Shown here piece after piece: positions 34,860 to 44,492 of a DNA stretch of 64,000 nt. Source of the stretch: Cellulophaga sp. 20_2_10 (lineage in GTDB: Bacteria; Bacteroidota; Bacteroidia; Flavobacteriales; Flavobacteriaceae); assembly GCF_023476645.1 (NCBI RefSeq), contig NZ_JAMCOJ010000007.1, forward strand, positions 106,843 to 170,842, read 5' to 3'. Made by a program: the position numbers and the translations under genes. The notes under the pieces were generated by a model. That model had not been told where the DNA came from. It made no database searches and was given only the letters and a program-made list of their open reading frames with translations. Position 1 is the first letter of the stretch, and every line of letters begins with the position of its first letter.

Positions 34860-36551
34860 TTACGCAAGTTCTACAAATAAGCCTTCTTCTGTTTTTGCTA
34901 CTTTAGCAGCATTGTTTTTGGTCAATTCTTTAATGGTTTTATCCCATTTTTTATTGCTTAAACCAGAAGCAACCTTTAATTCTTCTAAAGGTAGTTTATT
35001 AGATTTTTTAAGAATGTTTAATACCGCTTTTCCTTCATCACTTAAGGCAACAGCTTTACGCTCCGGTCTCATTTGTGGAAAGAAAAGAACCTCTTGTATA
35101 GATTGGTTGTTGGTTAAAAACATAATTAATCTGTCCATTCCAATTCCCATTCCAGATGTTGGTGGCATACCATATTCTAAAGCACGTAAAAAGTCTTCGT
35201 CAATAAATTCGGTAGCTTCATCATCACCTTTGGCAGCAAGTTTTAATTGGTGCTCAAAACGCTCTCTTTGGTCTATTGGGTCGTTAAGCTCAGAATAAGC
35301 ATTTGCAATTTCTTTACCACAAACCATAAGCTCAAAACGCTCTGTTAATTCAGGGTTATCTCTATGTTCCTTGCAAAGCGGACTCATTTCTTTAGGGTAA
35401 TCGGTAATAAAGGTAGGCTGTATATAGTTTCCTTCACATTTTTCCCCAAAAATTTCATCAATAAGTTTTCCTTTACCCATTGTTTCATCAACCTCTATTC
35501 CTAAACCTTTAGCAGCTTCAAAAATTTCGGTTTCAGTTTTACCTGTAATATCAAAACCGGTAAAGTGCTTTATAGAATCTGCCATTGTTACACGTGCATA
35601 AGGCGCTTTAAAATTAATTTTATGCTCACCAAATGTAGCTTCACTTGTACCGTTCACAGCAATTGCACAATGTTCTAGTAATTTCTCACAGAAATCCATC
35701 ATCCAATTATAATCTTTATAAGACACATAAATTTCCATAGCTGTAAACTCTGGATTATGTGTTTTGTCCATTCCTTCGTTTCTAAAGTTTTTAGAAAACT
35801 CGTAAACACCATCAAAACCACCAACAATTAAACGCTTTAAATAAAGCTCGTTAGCAATTCTCATGTACAACGGAATATCTAAACTGTTGTGGTGTGTAAT
35901 AAACGGTCTGGCCGCTGCACCACCAGGTATAGGTTGTAGTATTGGTGTTTCAACTTCAAAATAACCAGAGTCATTAAAAAAGTTACGCATTGCGTTAAAT
36001 AACTTGGTACGCTTAATAAACACCTCTTTTACGTGCGGGTTTACAACTAAATCTGCGTAACGACGGCGGTAACGCATTTCTGGGTCGTTAAACTCATCAA
36101 AAACTTTACCATCTGCATCTACTTTTGGTAAAGGTAATGGACGTAAAGATTTACTAAGTAGTGTAAAGTTTTTTACCATTACTGTTTTTTCACCAACTTG
36201 TGTTGTAAACAAATCGCCTTCTATACCAATAATATCACCAATATCTAGTAATTTTTTGTAAACATCGTTGTACAATGTTTTATCGTCACCAGTACAAATC
36301 TCGTCACGATTAAAGTATACTTGTATTTTTCCTTCGCTATCTTGTAGTTCTGCAAAAGAAGCTTTTCCTTGTATTCTACGAGACATTAATCTACCAGAAA
36401 TAACCACCTGTTTACCCTCTTCAAAATTCTCTTTAACTTGTTTAGAGGTCGTATTTACTGGATATAGGTCTGCTGGATATGGGTTTATCCCTATTTCTCT
36501 AAGCTTGCCTAATTTTTCCCTTCTGATGATTTCTTGTTCCGAAAGCTGCAT
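34860..36551 (-). CDS. lysS: Lysyl-tRNA synthetase (class II)
   Basis: A 563-residue enzyme charging tRNA-Lys. The N-terminal OB-fold anticodon domain (about 50-150) has VVISGRLMSRRIQGKASFAE. The class II core has motif 2 (YEFSKNFRNEGMDKTHNPEF) and motif 3 (PPTSGMGIGMDRLIMFLTNN). Beyond the usual end of about 500 residues lies a 60-residue C-terminal extension (AVLNILKKSNKLPLEELKVA), a winged-helix-like tail seen in other Bacteroidota LysRS. Complete. Confidence 0.97.
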   Translation of the reverse strand: MQLSEQEIIRREKLGKLREIGINPYPADLYPVNTTSKQVKENFEEGKQVVISGRLMSRRIQGKASFAELQDSEGKIQVYFNRDEICTGDDKTLYNDVYKKLLDIGDIIGIEGDLFTTQVGEKTVMVKNFTLLSKSLRPLPLPKVDADGKVFDEFNDPEMRYRRRYADLVVNPHVKEVFIKRTKLFNAMRNFFNDSGYFEVETPILQPIPGGAAARPFITHHNSLDIPLYMRIANELYLKRLIVGGFDGVYEFSKNFRNEGMDKTHNPEFTAMEIYVSYKDYNWMMDFCEKLLEHCAIAVNGTSEATFGEHKINFKAPYARVTMADSIKHFTGFDITGKTETEIFEAAKGLGIEVDETMGKGKLIDEIFGEKCEGNYIQPTFITDYPKEMSPLCKEHRDNPELTERFELMVCGKEIANAYSELNDPIDQRERFEHQLKLAAKGDDEATEFIDEDFLRALEYGMPPTSGMGIGMDRLIMFLTNNQSIQEVLFFPQMRPERKAVALSDEGKAVLNILKKSNKLPLEELKVASGLSNKKWDKTIKELTKNNAAKVAKTEEGLFVELA

Positions 36552-36866
36552 ATATCTATATTAAGGCTGCAAATATAGTTACAAAGTGGTAATCTATCAA
36601 AGTAGAATGTGTAATAGAATAAAAAGGCTTTGTAATTTTTACAATTTGATGTAAGTATGTTGTAAATCATCAATCTAAAAACAATTAAATTTTATAATAA
36701 TACGGTCTTTATTTTTAAGTTTGATGTTTTTATTGGTTGTTAAAAATTTGATTTTATCAATCTATAAAAGCGTGAAAAATATGCTGTTTTTAGTGAAGTT
36801 GAAGAAAAAGAGTAACAAAGATGTGTTTTGTTCGTCTTATAAGTACATCAATCAAAATAATAATAA
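36552..36866. other. Intergenic region between lysS and the YqaE/Pmp3 gene
   Basis: AT-rich, 315 bases. It holds the lysS promoter and the upstream region of the YqaE gene. No further gene, RNA or repeat that I can support. Confidence 0.6.
36570..36600 (-). promoter_or_regulatory. lysS promoter
   Basis: On the minus strand: TTG (36600-36598), 20 bases, TATATTTG (36577-36570). The -7 element is 18 bases before the ATG at 36551, predicting a leader of about 14 bases. An excellent match to the Bacteroidetes consensus. Confidence 0.75.
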
Positions 36867-37025
36867 ATGAGTTTTTGGAGAGTAGTATTGGCTATTTTTT
36901 GTCCGCCTTTGGCTGTAATCGGTAAAGGGTGCGGATCTATCGTAATTGTGTTTTTACTTTGGCTATGCGGTTGGGTGCCTGGTACAATTGCAGCGCTTAT
37001 AATATTGAATAATCCGGACAGATAA
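36867..37025 (+). CDS. YqaE/Pmp3 family small membrane protein
   Basis: A 52-residue protein read directly from the sequence: ATG at 36867, TAA at 37023-37025. It contains the family pattern LAIFCPPLAVIGKGCGS, then VFLLWLCGWVPGTIAALIIL, two transmembrane helices forming a hairpin. YqaE/Pmp3 proteins affect membrane potential and salt or cold tolerance in plants and yeast; the bacterial role is poorly defined. The -7 element of lipB begins just after its stop. Confidence 0.9.
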   Translation: MSFWRVVLAIFCPPLAVIGKGCGSIVIVFLLWLCGWVPGTIAALIILNNPDR

Positions 37026-37036
37026 TTGTATCTTTG
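37005..37036 (+). promoter_or_regulatory. lipB promoter overlapping the end of the YqaE gene
   Basis: TTG (37005-37007), 21 bases, TATCTTTG (37029-37036). The -7 element ends 4 bases before the lipB ATG at 37041, so the transcript would start at or within 2-3 bases of the ATG. Confidence 0.65.
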
Positions 37037-37040
37037 TAGA

Positions 37041-37745
37041 ATGAATAAAGAAGTATTTCTACAAGATTTAGGACAAAAAGATTATAAAGAAACTTGGGAC
37101 TACCAAGAAGATCTTTTTAAAGAAACTTTAGATATAAAGATTAAGAACAGGCGAGAAGATGCTGGTTTAAAAACACCAAATCACTTTTTGTTTGTAGAGC
37201 ATCCGCACGTGTATACCTTAGGTAAAAGTGGTAATATGTCTAACTTGTTAATTGATGAAGAACAATTGGCAAAAAAGAATGCAACCTTTTATAAAATTAA
37301 TAGAGGAGGAGATATAACATATCACGGACCAGGACAAATAGTAGGCTACCCAATAATAGATTTAGATAACTTTTTTACAGACATACATAAGTATTTGCGT
37401 TTGCTAGAAGAGATGGTGATTTTAACCCTGGCAGAGTATGGTTTAAAAGCCGAAAGATCTAAAGGAGAAACTGGAGTTTGGTTAGATGTAGGTACGCCAT
37501 TTGCGCGTAAAATTTGTGCAATGGGTGTACGCGCTAGCAGATGGGTAACTATGCACGGTTTTGCTTTAAATGTAAATGCAGATTTAGGGTATTTTGATTT
37601 AATGATACCTTGTGGCATAAAAGATAAAGCAGTAACCTCTTTAAACGTTGAACTGGGTAAAAGAGAAGTAAATGTTACAGAAGTAAAGGAAAAGCTACTG
37701 AAGCATTTTACAACGCTTTTTGAGGCTAAAATAACGGTCAAGTAA
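37041..37745 (+). CDS. lipB: Octanoyl-ACP:protein N-octanoyltransferase
   Basis: A 234-residue enzyme transferring octanoate to lipoyl domains, the first step of lipoate synthesis. Motifs: FVEHPHVYTLGKSGN, INRGGDITYHGPGQIVGYPI (RGGxxTYHGPGQ signature), KGETGVWLDV and RKICAMGVRASRWVTMHGFA (with the catalytic Lys). MIPCGIKDKAVTSL near the end carries the catalytic Cys. I start at ATG 37041; the TTG at 37026 lies in the promoter. The stop is 1 base from the convergent lipoprotein stop. Ordinary gene with an unusual near-leaderless promoter. Confidence 0.96.
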   Translation: MNKEVFLQDLGQKDYKETWDYQEDLFKETLDIKIKNRREDAGLKTPNHFLFVEHPHVYTLGKSGNMSNLLIDEEQLAKKNATFYKINRGGDITYHGPGQIVGYPIIDLDNFFTDIHKYLRLLEEMVILTLAEYGLKAERSKGETGVWLDVGTPFARKICAMGVRASRWVTMHGFALNVNADLGYFDLMIPCGIKDKAVTSLNVELGKREVNVTEVKEKLLKHFTTLFEAKITVK

Positions 37746-37746
37746 T

Positions 37747-40188
37747 TTAGTTTATTTTATATACAATTATAGAGTTATCTAAGTCCTTAGATACAAGCTC
37801 TAATTTTTTATCGTTATCTATATCTGCAATATCTATAACAGAACTTCCGTAGACCGGAAAGTTTTGTATTGGTTCTGCATTACTGTCAAACAAATAAATT
37901 TTCTGGTTTTGTAAATCGGTAACACTAATGTATATTTTATTGTTGATATAAAATATTTTTGGTTTGCTATACATACCTAAGTCAAGAGTTACTTTTTTTC
38001 CTTTTATAGTAATTGTATTTTGGTCCATTAGAACCAATGTATTGCTTGTAGCGTCTAAACCGTGATCTTTAATTAGGTTAAACTTGGTTGCAGACGTTTT
38101 ACCATTTATCGCTATTTGGTGTAGAATTGCTGTTGTGTCTGTTACTGTAAACTTATCTTTATACAAGACAACGTCATTGGCAGAAAAGGCTATTTTTTTA
38201 TGAGTCTTAACACGTACTTTACCAACTCTATTTAAGATTTTAAGAGAGCCATCTTCTAGCATAAAAACCAAGTAATCTTTAGAGCCAACAGTAAAGTGTT
38301 TTGGTTTTTTTATAATAGCACTAATCGCTTTAGTGTAGGTGAAACCAGAAACTATATTTGCTTTGGTATTGTACATAAACACGTTGTCTCCTTGTGTTAC
38401 CACAAACCTGTATTTTTTATTGTTTTCATAATCAAAAACAGCAAGCGCATTTAAATTACCTCCTTTATAGGTAAAAGAAAAAGGTTCTACAGACTTTCCA
38501 TCTCTGTCTAAAATTAAAAACTGATTGTTAGTTGTAAAAGCAAATTGTAATCTTCCGTTCTTATATAAGTCTACTTGTGCTATTTCTCCCTGTATTTTGC
38601 CTTCTAATTGTTTTTTCCATAAGACCTTGCCATCAGTAGAAATTAAATAAAGGTTGTTTGTTATATCTTGAACTATGACCTCTTTTTTGTTAGTTCTGTG
38701 GTTTTTTACAAACTGAGGATTGGTTGCAAGGTCATTATCTAACTGTACAGTAAAAATAGGGGACGTAGTATTAGATGCTGTCTCTGTATTTATTTTCTGA
38801 ATGGTAAAATTTGTGTGATAAAAATTTGCATCTGCAACAAGCTGACCTGCAAAAAAGTAATTTTCTAAATCGATACCCTTATAGTTATCTGAAACAATAG
38901 CGACTAAATCTTGTTTTAGTTTTTTAGCATCCACAATTCGTAGTATTGAAGATTGTTTTGCCATGGTCTCTGTAGCAGACTTGTGAAAAGGTGTTTTATT
39001 AAACGTTGTGCCATTTTTGTAATTGCTAATAATGTCTTGTAACGTATTTAAATCTTCAGAAAAAATAAAAGCATTACCTATTATAGTGTAGTAGTTAGAT
39101 TTAAACCCTTCTACCAACGGACTAAATACCTGAGTTAGTATAGTGTTTTTGTTTAACTCCTTAATTTCACTGTCTTTAAAGTTGCTCTCGGCTTTCTTAA
39201 AGGTATTCAGGTATTCATCTATATTATCTGCGCCAAAGGTTTGTAGTAAAACTGCTTTTTTAGAATTTATAGTAATTAAAGCAACTTCTTCTACAGTATT
39301 AAAAATAGAATCTTGCAGACTGTCTTTAGCTAAAAAGTTAATTCTGTTTTTGGCAAAAGTATTATAGTCTGTAAAAGTATAAGAGCTAATTGCCTCTGTA
39401 TTTTCTGGAGCATAATCTTGCACCCTGTTGGTTACAGCAGTTGTATTTTTAAACAGACTTAAAATTGATAAAACAGAATCGTTAGTAACGGTTATACCAG
39501 CTAAGTTTAATTGGGTTTGCTTGGTGTTAATGTCAAGCGACATCCAATCCGTGATTTTGGTGTCTGCAATTGTATCTTTTGGTAGTGTACTTTTAAGAAA
39601 AAAGTTGTTTTGAGTATGTAAAAACAAAGTTCCAGACTTATTGTTGCCAGCTGCTTTGTATAGTTTTTGTATGGTATTGCTGTTTCGTCTAGTTTCTACA
39701 GTATTATTAATAGTGTTTTCTATTAAGTTTTTAGAGCTAGATAAAATGGTGTATTCGTTTTCTTTATAACTGTAATAAGCAATGCTGTCTAGCGTAATTT
39801 TAGTGTAAGTAGTGTTTTTATAATCTAAAACACTCTGGGTTGTATTTAAGCTATCTAATCTGTTTAGGTTTATGGAGTCCTTGGATATAAAAAAGAAGTC
39901 AGTGGTATCATTTGTTTTGGCAAAAGCAAGCAAGCCTTTTGCGTTAGGTTCTACATAATGTAATAAGGTAGTAGATTGCTGATACGTGCTAAAAAGGTTC
40001 GTTTTTTTAAGACTAGTTAAAAAATCGTTGTTTTTAATCTCGCTAGTTAAACTATTGTAATCGTTAATTTTTAGTAGCGTAGTAGTGTTAATAGGAACAT
40101 AATCTAGAATAGATGTCTTGGTTTGTTGGTTGGTAGTGCAACTCATACAAACTAATAATAGTACTACTGCAATAATTTTAAATTTCAT
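37747..40188 (-). CDS. Large lipoprotein with beta-propeller-like C-terminal half, unknown function
   Basis: An 813-residue lipoprotein with lipobox LLLVCMSCTT (Cys17), so membrane anchored and probably periplasmic or surface exposed. The start is the ATG at 40188; the longer frame begins with MFSKLFS before the signal. Residues 30-480 form a long alpha/beta region of the DUF3352-like type (ILDYVPINTTTLLKINDYN, AYYSYKENEYTILSSSKNLI, DEYLNTFKKAESNF). Residues 500-813 look like a beta-propeller (VIVQDITNNLYLISTDGKVL, FLILDRDGKSVEPFSF, DIADIDNDKKLELVSKDLDN). It lies 28 bases after rnhB and is probably co-transcribed. No function is known to me. Confidence 0.75.
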   Translation of the reverse strand: MKFKIIAVVLLLVCMSCTTNQQTKTSILDYVPINTTTLLKINDYNSLTSEIKNNDFLTSLKKTNLFSTYQQSTTLLHYVEPNAKGLLAFAKTNDTTDFFFISKDSINLNRLDSLNTTQSVLDYKNTTYTKITLDSIAYYSYKENEYTILSSSKNLIENTINNTVETRRNSNTIQKLYKAAGNNKSGTLFLHTQNNFFLKSTLPKDTIADTKITDWMSLDINTKQTQLNLAGITVTNDSVLSILSLFKNTTAVTNRVQDYAPENTEAISSYTFTDYNTFAKNRINFLAKDSLQDSIFNTVEEVALITINSKKAVLLQTFGADNIDEYLNTFKKAESNFKDSEIKELNKNTILTQVFSPLVEGFKSNYYTIIGNAFIFSEDLNTLQDIISNYKNGTTFNKTPFHKSATETMAKQSSILRIVDAKKLKQDLVAIVSDNYKGIDLENYFFAGQLVADANFYHTNFTIQKINTETASNTTSPIFTVQLDNDLATNPQFVKNHRTNKKEVIVQDITNNLYLISTDGKVLWKKQLEGKIQGEIAQVDLYKNGRLQFAFTTNNQFLILDRDGKSVEPFSFTYKGGNLNALAVFDYENNKKYRFVVTQGDNVFMYNTKANIVSGFTYTKAISAIIKKPKHFTVGSKDYLVFMLEDGSLKILNRVGKVRVKTHKKIAFSANDVVLYKDKFTVTDTTAILHQIAINGKTSATKFNLIKDHGLDATSNTLVLMDQNTITIKGKKVTLDLGMYSKPKIFYINNKIYISVTDLQNQKIYLFDSNAEPIQNFPVYGSSVIDIADIDNDKKLELVSKDLDNSIIVYKIN

Positions 40189-40216
40189 AGAAAACAGCTT
40201 AGAAAACAAAGTTAGA

Positions 40217-40822
40217 TTAATTTAATTTTAAAGGAAGCTTTAATTGCTCGGGTAATTGTTTAAAACTTTTACGGTGGTATTTAGTTATTCCAAATTCTCT
40301 AATTGCTTCTCGGTGTTCTTTGGTGGGGTAGCCTTTGTTTTTTTTCCAATTGTACATGGGGTACTCTAGGTGTATTTTTTCCATATACGCATCTCTATAA
40401 GTTTTAGCAAGTATAGATGCAGCAGCAATACTCATAAACTTAGAGTCACCTTTAATAATACACTCGTATGCAATTTTTTTATAAGGCTTAAATCGGTTGC
40501 CATCTACAATTATAAAATCGGGTTTCGTTGTAAGCTTGCCTATGCTTTTGTGCATTGCAAGTATAGAGGCATTTAAGATGTTTATTTCGTCTATTTTTTT
40601 AGGGTATATATGTGTTACGCCAAAGCAAATAGCCTCTTCCTCTATAATAGGTCTTAGAAGTTCTCTTTTTTTTTCTGATAATTGCTTGGAATCATTTAGA
40701 ATATCATTTTTAAAACCTTCAGGTAAAATAATTGCAGCAGCTGTAACTGGGCCAGCTAAACACCCACGACCAGCTTCATCTGTTCCTGTTTCATTAATAG
40801 AGTTGTAAAATAATTCTAACAT
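40217..40822 (-). CDS. rnhB: Ribonuclease HII
   Basis: A 201-residue RNase HII that cuts at ribonucleotides in DNA-RNA hybrids. Motifs: [20 protein letters not shown] (13-32, with the catalytic Asp and Glu), [26 protein letters not shown] and [36 protein letters not shown]. All four acidic residues appear present. It is the first gene of a leftward pair with the large lipoprotein. Confidence 0.96.
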   Translation of the reverse strand: MLELFYNSINETGTDEAGRGCLAGPVTAAAIILPEGFKNDILNDSKQLSEKKRELLRPIIEEEAICFGVTHIYPKKIDEINILNASILAMHKSIGKLTTKPDFIIVDGNRFKPYKKIAYECIIKGDSKFMSIAAASILAKTYRDAYMEKIHLEYPMYNWKKNKGYPTKEHREAIREFGITKYHRKSFKQLPEQLKLPLKLN

Positions 40823-41048
40823 TGATTATCTAATTTTTATAGAATGTAAAATTAGGGTTATTTAAGAAAATCTTTTAATGATTAGTAAAATAAGTGGATG
40901 TCTACGCTTAAAAGCTAAATTGTCAAAAAAGGTGAATTAGTTTTTATTTAACATAAAGTTTTAGTTTAAATATGACGTATTGGTAACTTAAAATTAACAA
41001 TGGATACCTATTTTTTTTACTAGTGATAACCTTTTATGAATTTATACG

Positions 41049-41072
41049 TTTTTTTATTTTTTTATTTTTTTA
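41049..41072 (+). repeat. T7A simple tandem repeat
   Basis: Three perfect copies of an 8-base unit (TTTTTTTA), followed by more T-rich sequence, about 190 bases upstream of susC 1. It could be bent DNA or simply low complexity. Confidence 0.8.
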
Positions 41073-41200
41073 TTTGAGTGTTTATTTTTTATTTTTTTAG
41101 CCAAAAAAACGATTTAAATTGACTTTTTTTTGAGAAAAACAAAGGAATATTTAATAGTGATTTAGTTTTTAACATATCGTCTTTCGTTAACAAAAATTTC

Positions 41201-41250
41201 TTGCAATCTTAACCGTTAATTAAGAGTTTTGTGAGGTACTAACTCAAAAA
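41201..41250 (+). promoter_or_regulatory. susC 1 promoter and leader motif
   Basis: TTG (41201-41203), 20 bases, GAGTTTTG (41224-41231; one mismatch to TAnnTTTG), five bases, then TACTAACTCAAAAA (41237-41250) ending 10 bases before the ATG. The same module precedes susC 2 with identical spacing. Confidence 0.6.
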
Positions 41251-41260
41251 TTTTTAATAA

Positions 41261-44200
41261 ATGAGAACGAAAGTAGCGTGGATTTTAACACCTTTACTGG
41301 TGTTATTAATGAGTTTCTCTTACGGACAAGAGAAAACAATTACCGGTAATGTTACAGACCATGAAGGTCTGCCATTACCAGGGGTTTCTGTATTAGTTGT
41401 GGGTACAACAACAGGAACACAATCAGATTTTGATGGTAACTATACCATTAAAGCAAGTGTAGGGCAAGTTTTGCGTTACAGTTATGTTGGTCAAAAAACA
41501 ACGGATAGAAAAGTTGGATCAGCAAACACAGTTAGCCTTCAAATGGAGGAAGATGCGGAGGCTTTAGATGAGGTTGTAGTGGTAGGTTATAGTACTTCTA
41601 CAAAACAAGCTTTTACGGGTACTGCGAAAGTGATTAAAGCAGATATTTTAGAGGCTAAAAGTTTCTCTAATGTTTCGCAAGCTTTAACAGGCGAAGTTGC
41701 TGGTGTAAATGTTATTAATACATCAGGTCAGCCAGGTACTGTTGCAACAATACGTATTAGAGGTTTTGGTTCGGTTAATGGTAACAGAGATCCTTTATAC
41801 GTTGTAGATGGTGTTCCTTTTTCTGGGTCAATAAACTCAATAAATCCTTCAGATATAGCTTCTACAACTGTATTGAAAGATGCTACGGCAACTGCAATTT
41901 ATGGTGCGCGTGGAGCAAATGGAGTTATTTTGCTTACTACAAAAATGGGTAAAAGAGGGAGTACATCTATTGAGGTAGATGTTAAAACGGGTGTAAACTT
42001 CCAAGCAATTCCTAGGTATGATGTAATTAATTCTGCAGATGAATATACAGAATTAGCATGGATGGCTATGGGTAATAGAACATTAAGTTTTGACCCTACA
42101 AATGACAATGTTGCTTATGCAAATGCATTTTTGTATTCATCAAGAGGGATAAACCCAAACTTTAATCAATATGATACAAACGATGTTTCTCAGATAATAG
42201 ATCCTGCTACAGGTAAAGTGAGAGCTGGTGTTGGTCGTAGATATACTCCAGAAAATTGGGAAGATGCGGCATTTCAAAGCTCTGTAAGAACAGAAGCAAA
42301 CCTTAAGATGAGTGGCGGTAATGACAAGACAAGATATTTTTCTTCTTTTGGTTATTTAGATGAAGAAGGATATATTAAAAACTCTAATTATAAGCGTTAT
42401 TCAACAAGATTAAACGTTGTTCACAATCCAAAAGAATGGTTAACTGCAACTGCTAACTTAGGGTATACTTATGATGAAACAAGATCTAATGGACAGTCTG
42501 AAGATTCAGGTAGTGTGTTCTGGTTTGTAGATAATATTCCATCTATTTATCCATTGTATTTAAGAGATGCAGCTGGTAATACAATCCCAGATACTAAATA
42601 TGGCGGAAATCAATATGATTACGGTTCTGGTAGAGGATTTGGAGGTTTAACAAATGCTATTGCAGATTCTGAGTATAACTTAGATTCAAATAAACGTCAT
42701 TCTGTTAATGCAAGTTTTTCTTTAAAGTTTGATATTACTAAAAACTTAACTTACGAAACTAAATATGGTTTACAGTATTATACAAGAACAAGAAATGCTA
42801 TAAACAACCCTTTTTATGGTTCTGCAGCAGGTCAAGATGGTAGTATTTACAAACAATTTGATGATGCTTTAACTCAGAACATGTTAAATATGTTCAGATA
42901 TTCAAAATCTTTCGGATCTCATACTATTGAAGCGATTGCAGCACATGAAACGAATAAAAGAGATTATGAGATTACATCTATTAATAAAAGTGGTATAGTT
43001 AATCTTCAAAATGGCTCGGATCAATTAAATAATTATGTTGTCAGTACTTCTCCTCCAGGAGGGTATAATTTAAGAAGATCATTAGAAAGTTATTTTGCTC
43101 AAGTAAACTATAACTTTGATAACAAATACTATTTAACGGGTTCTATCAGACGAGATGGTTCTTCTAGGTTTGCTAATGATAAATGGGGAACTTTTGGTTC
43201 TGTAGGTGCTTCTTGGGTAATTAATCAAGAAGATTTTATGAGTAATGTAGACTTTATCGATTTCCTTAAATTAAAAGCTAGTTATGGTTTAGTAGGGGAT
43301 GAAGCAGGTGCAGCGCACTATAGCGGTCAAAATGCTTATGATATTCAGAATCTAGGAGGAGAAATTGCTTTAAGTATAAGAGCAATTCAATATGAGCAAT
43401 TAACATGGGAGACCTCAAAGATGTTTCAAACTGGTCTAGAATTTACAGCTTTTAATAACGTATTAGAAGGTGCTGTTGATTACTATGTTAAGACTACGGA
43501 TGATTTAGTTTTTGATAAACGTTTAGCGCCTTCTACATCAAATGGTCTAATTACTGTTAATGATGGTACTTTAGAGAATAAAGGTCTTGAATTTGATTTA
43601 ACAGCACACATAATTAAAAGTAAAGATTATGCATTAAATTTCTCTATTAATGGAGAAATACTAGATAATAAGCTAACTAAAATGCCTACAGAACTTGCTA
43701 CAGGTGATGCAAAAATTTTAGACATTAGTGGGAACTATGGTAGGTCTAAAGGTCATAGCTTGTACGACTTTTATTTAAGAGAGTGGGCTGGAGTTGATAC
43801 AGATAATGGAAATCCTTTATGGAACTTGTACTATAATGATGCTAACAATAATGGAGCAGTAGATGCAGGAGAAAGTATTGCTAGTTTAACAGAATATAAA
43901 ATAGCAAATCCTAATGCCGTTGTTAGTAAAACAACTACTAGTGAATATGCAGATGCTACGCAGAAGTATGTTAATAAATCTGTAATACCAACTATTAGAG
44001 GTGCGTTTAGATTGGCAGGTAGAGTTAAGAATTTTGATATTTCAACTCAATTTGCATATAGTTTAGGTGGATACGCTTATGATGGAGCTTATGCTGGCTT
44101 AATGAGTAACGATCAAATAGGGTCGGGTAACTACCACGTAGATATAAGAGATAGTTGGAAACAACCAGGTGATGTAACAGATGTTCCTAAATTAATTAGT

Positions 44201-44476
44201 AACGTAAATACACAAGTAAATTCTGCTTCATCTCGTTTTATTAGATCTACAGATTACTTTGCTTTAAATAATGTAAGATTAGGGTATACATTACCTTCTA
44301 AATTTTTAGAAAAATCTGGATTGTCAGGAGTAAATCTATGGGTTTCAGGAGATAACTTATTTTTATTAAGCTCAAAGAAGGGCTTTAATCCTATGTCTTC
44401 AGAAACAGGGGTTAGTAGTGTTTATAGATATGCACCATTGTCTACTGTAACAGCAGGAATTCGTCTTAAGTTTTAA
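41261..44476 (+). CDS. SusC/RagA-type TonB-dependent receptor 1
   Basis: A 1071-residue outer-membrane importer. Signal peptide 1-22 (ends MSFSYG before QEKT), CarboxypepD_reg-like domain about 26-105 (NVTDHEGLPLPGVSVLVVGT), TonB-box-like EVVVVGYS (near 110), plug about 118-230 (VNVINTSGQPGTVATIRIRG, VLKDATATAIYGARGANGVI), barrel to the C-terminus (STVTAGIRLKF). It pairs with susD 1, 16 bases downstream, to take up an oligomer through a lidded complex. It is nearly identical to susC 2 over the first 49 residues but diverges in the barrel. The substrate cannot be inferred: no hydrolase is near. Confidence 0.95.
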   Translation: MRTKVAWILTPLLVLLMSFSYGQEKTITGNVTDHEGLPLPGVSVLVVGTTTGTQSDFDGNYTIKASVGQVLRYSYVGQKTTDRKVGSANTVSLQMEEDAEALDEVVVVGYSTSTKQAFTGTAKVIKADILEAKSFSNVSQALTGEVAGVNVINTSGQPGTVATIRIRGFGSVNGNRDPLYVVDGVPFSGSINSINPSDIASTTVLKDATATAIYGARGANGVILLTTKMGKRGSTSIEVDVKTGVNFQAIPRYDVINSADEYTELAWMAMGNRTLSFDPTNDNVAYANAFLYSSRGINPNFNQYDTNDVSQIIDPATGKVRAGVGRRYTPENWEDAAFQSSVRTEANLKMSGGNDKTRYFSSFGYLDEEGYIKNSNYKRYSTRLNVVHNPKEWLTATANLGYTYDETRSNGQSEDSGSVFWFVDNIPSIYPLYLRDAAGNTIPDTKYGGNQYDYGSGRGFGGLTNAIADSEYNLDSNKRHSVNASFSLKFDITKNLTYETKYGLQYYTRTRNAINNPFYGSAAGQDGSIYKQFDDALTQNMLNMFRYSKSFGSHTIEAIAAHETNKRDYEITSINKSGIVNLQNGSDQLNNYVVSTSPPGGYNLRRSLESYFAQVNYNFDNKYYLTGSIRRDGSSRFANDKWGTFGSVGASWVINQEDFMSNVDFIDFLKLKASYGLVGDEAGAAHYSGQNAYDIQNLGGEIALSIRAIQYEQLTWETSKMFQTGLEFTAFNNVLEGAVDYYVKTTDDLVFDKRLAPSTSNGLITVNDGTLENKGLEFDLTAHIIKSKDYALNFSINGEILDNKLTKMPTELATGDAKILDISGNYGRSKGHSLYDFYLREWAGVDTDNGNPLWNLYYNDANNNGAVDAGESIASLTEYKIANPNAVVSKTTTSEYADATQKYVNKSVIPTIRGAFRLAGRVKNFDISTQFAYSLGGYAYDGAYAGLMSNDQIGSGNYHVDIRDSWKQPGDVTDVPKLISNVNTQVNSASSRFIRSTDYFALNNVRLGYTLPSKFLEKSGLSGVNLWVSGDNLFLLSSKKGFNPMSSETGVSSVYRYAPLSTVTAGIRLKF

Positions 44477-44492
44477 TTTAAAAAATACTTTA

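Larger units (their letters stand above)
40823..41260. other. Long AT-rich upstream region of susC 1
   Basis: 438 bases between rnhB and susC 1. It holds a perfect three-copy 8-base repeat (seven T plus A) at 41049-41072, further T-rich tracts, and the susC promoter at its right end. No gene seen. Confidence 0.7.
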
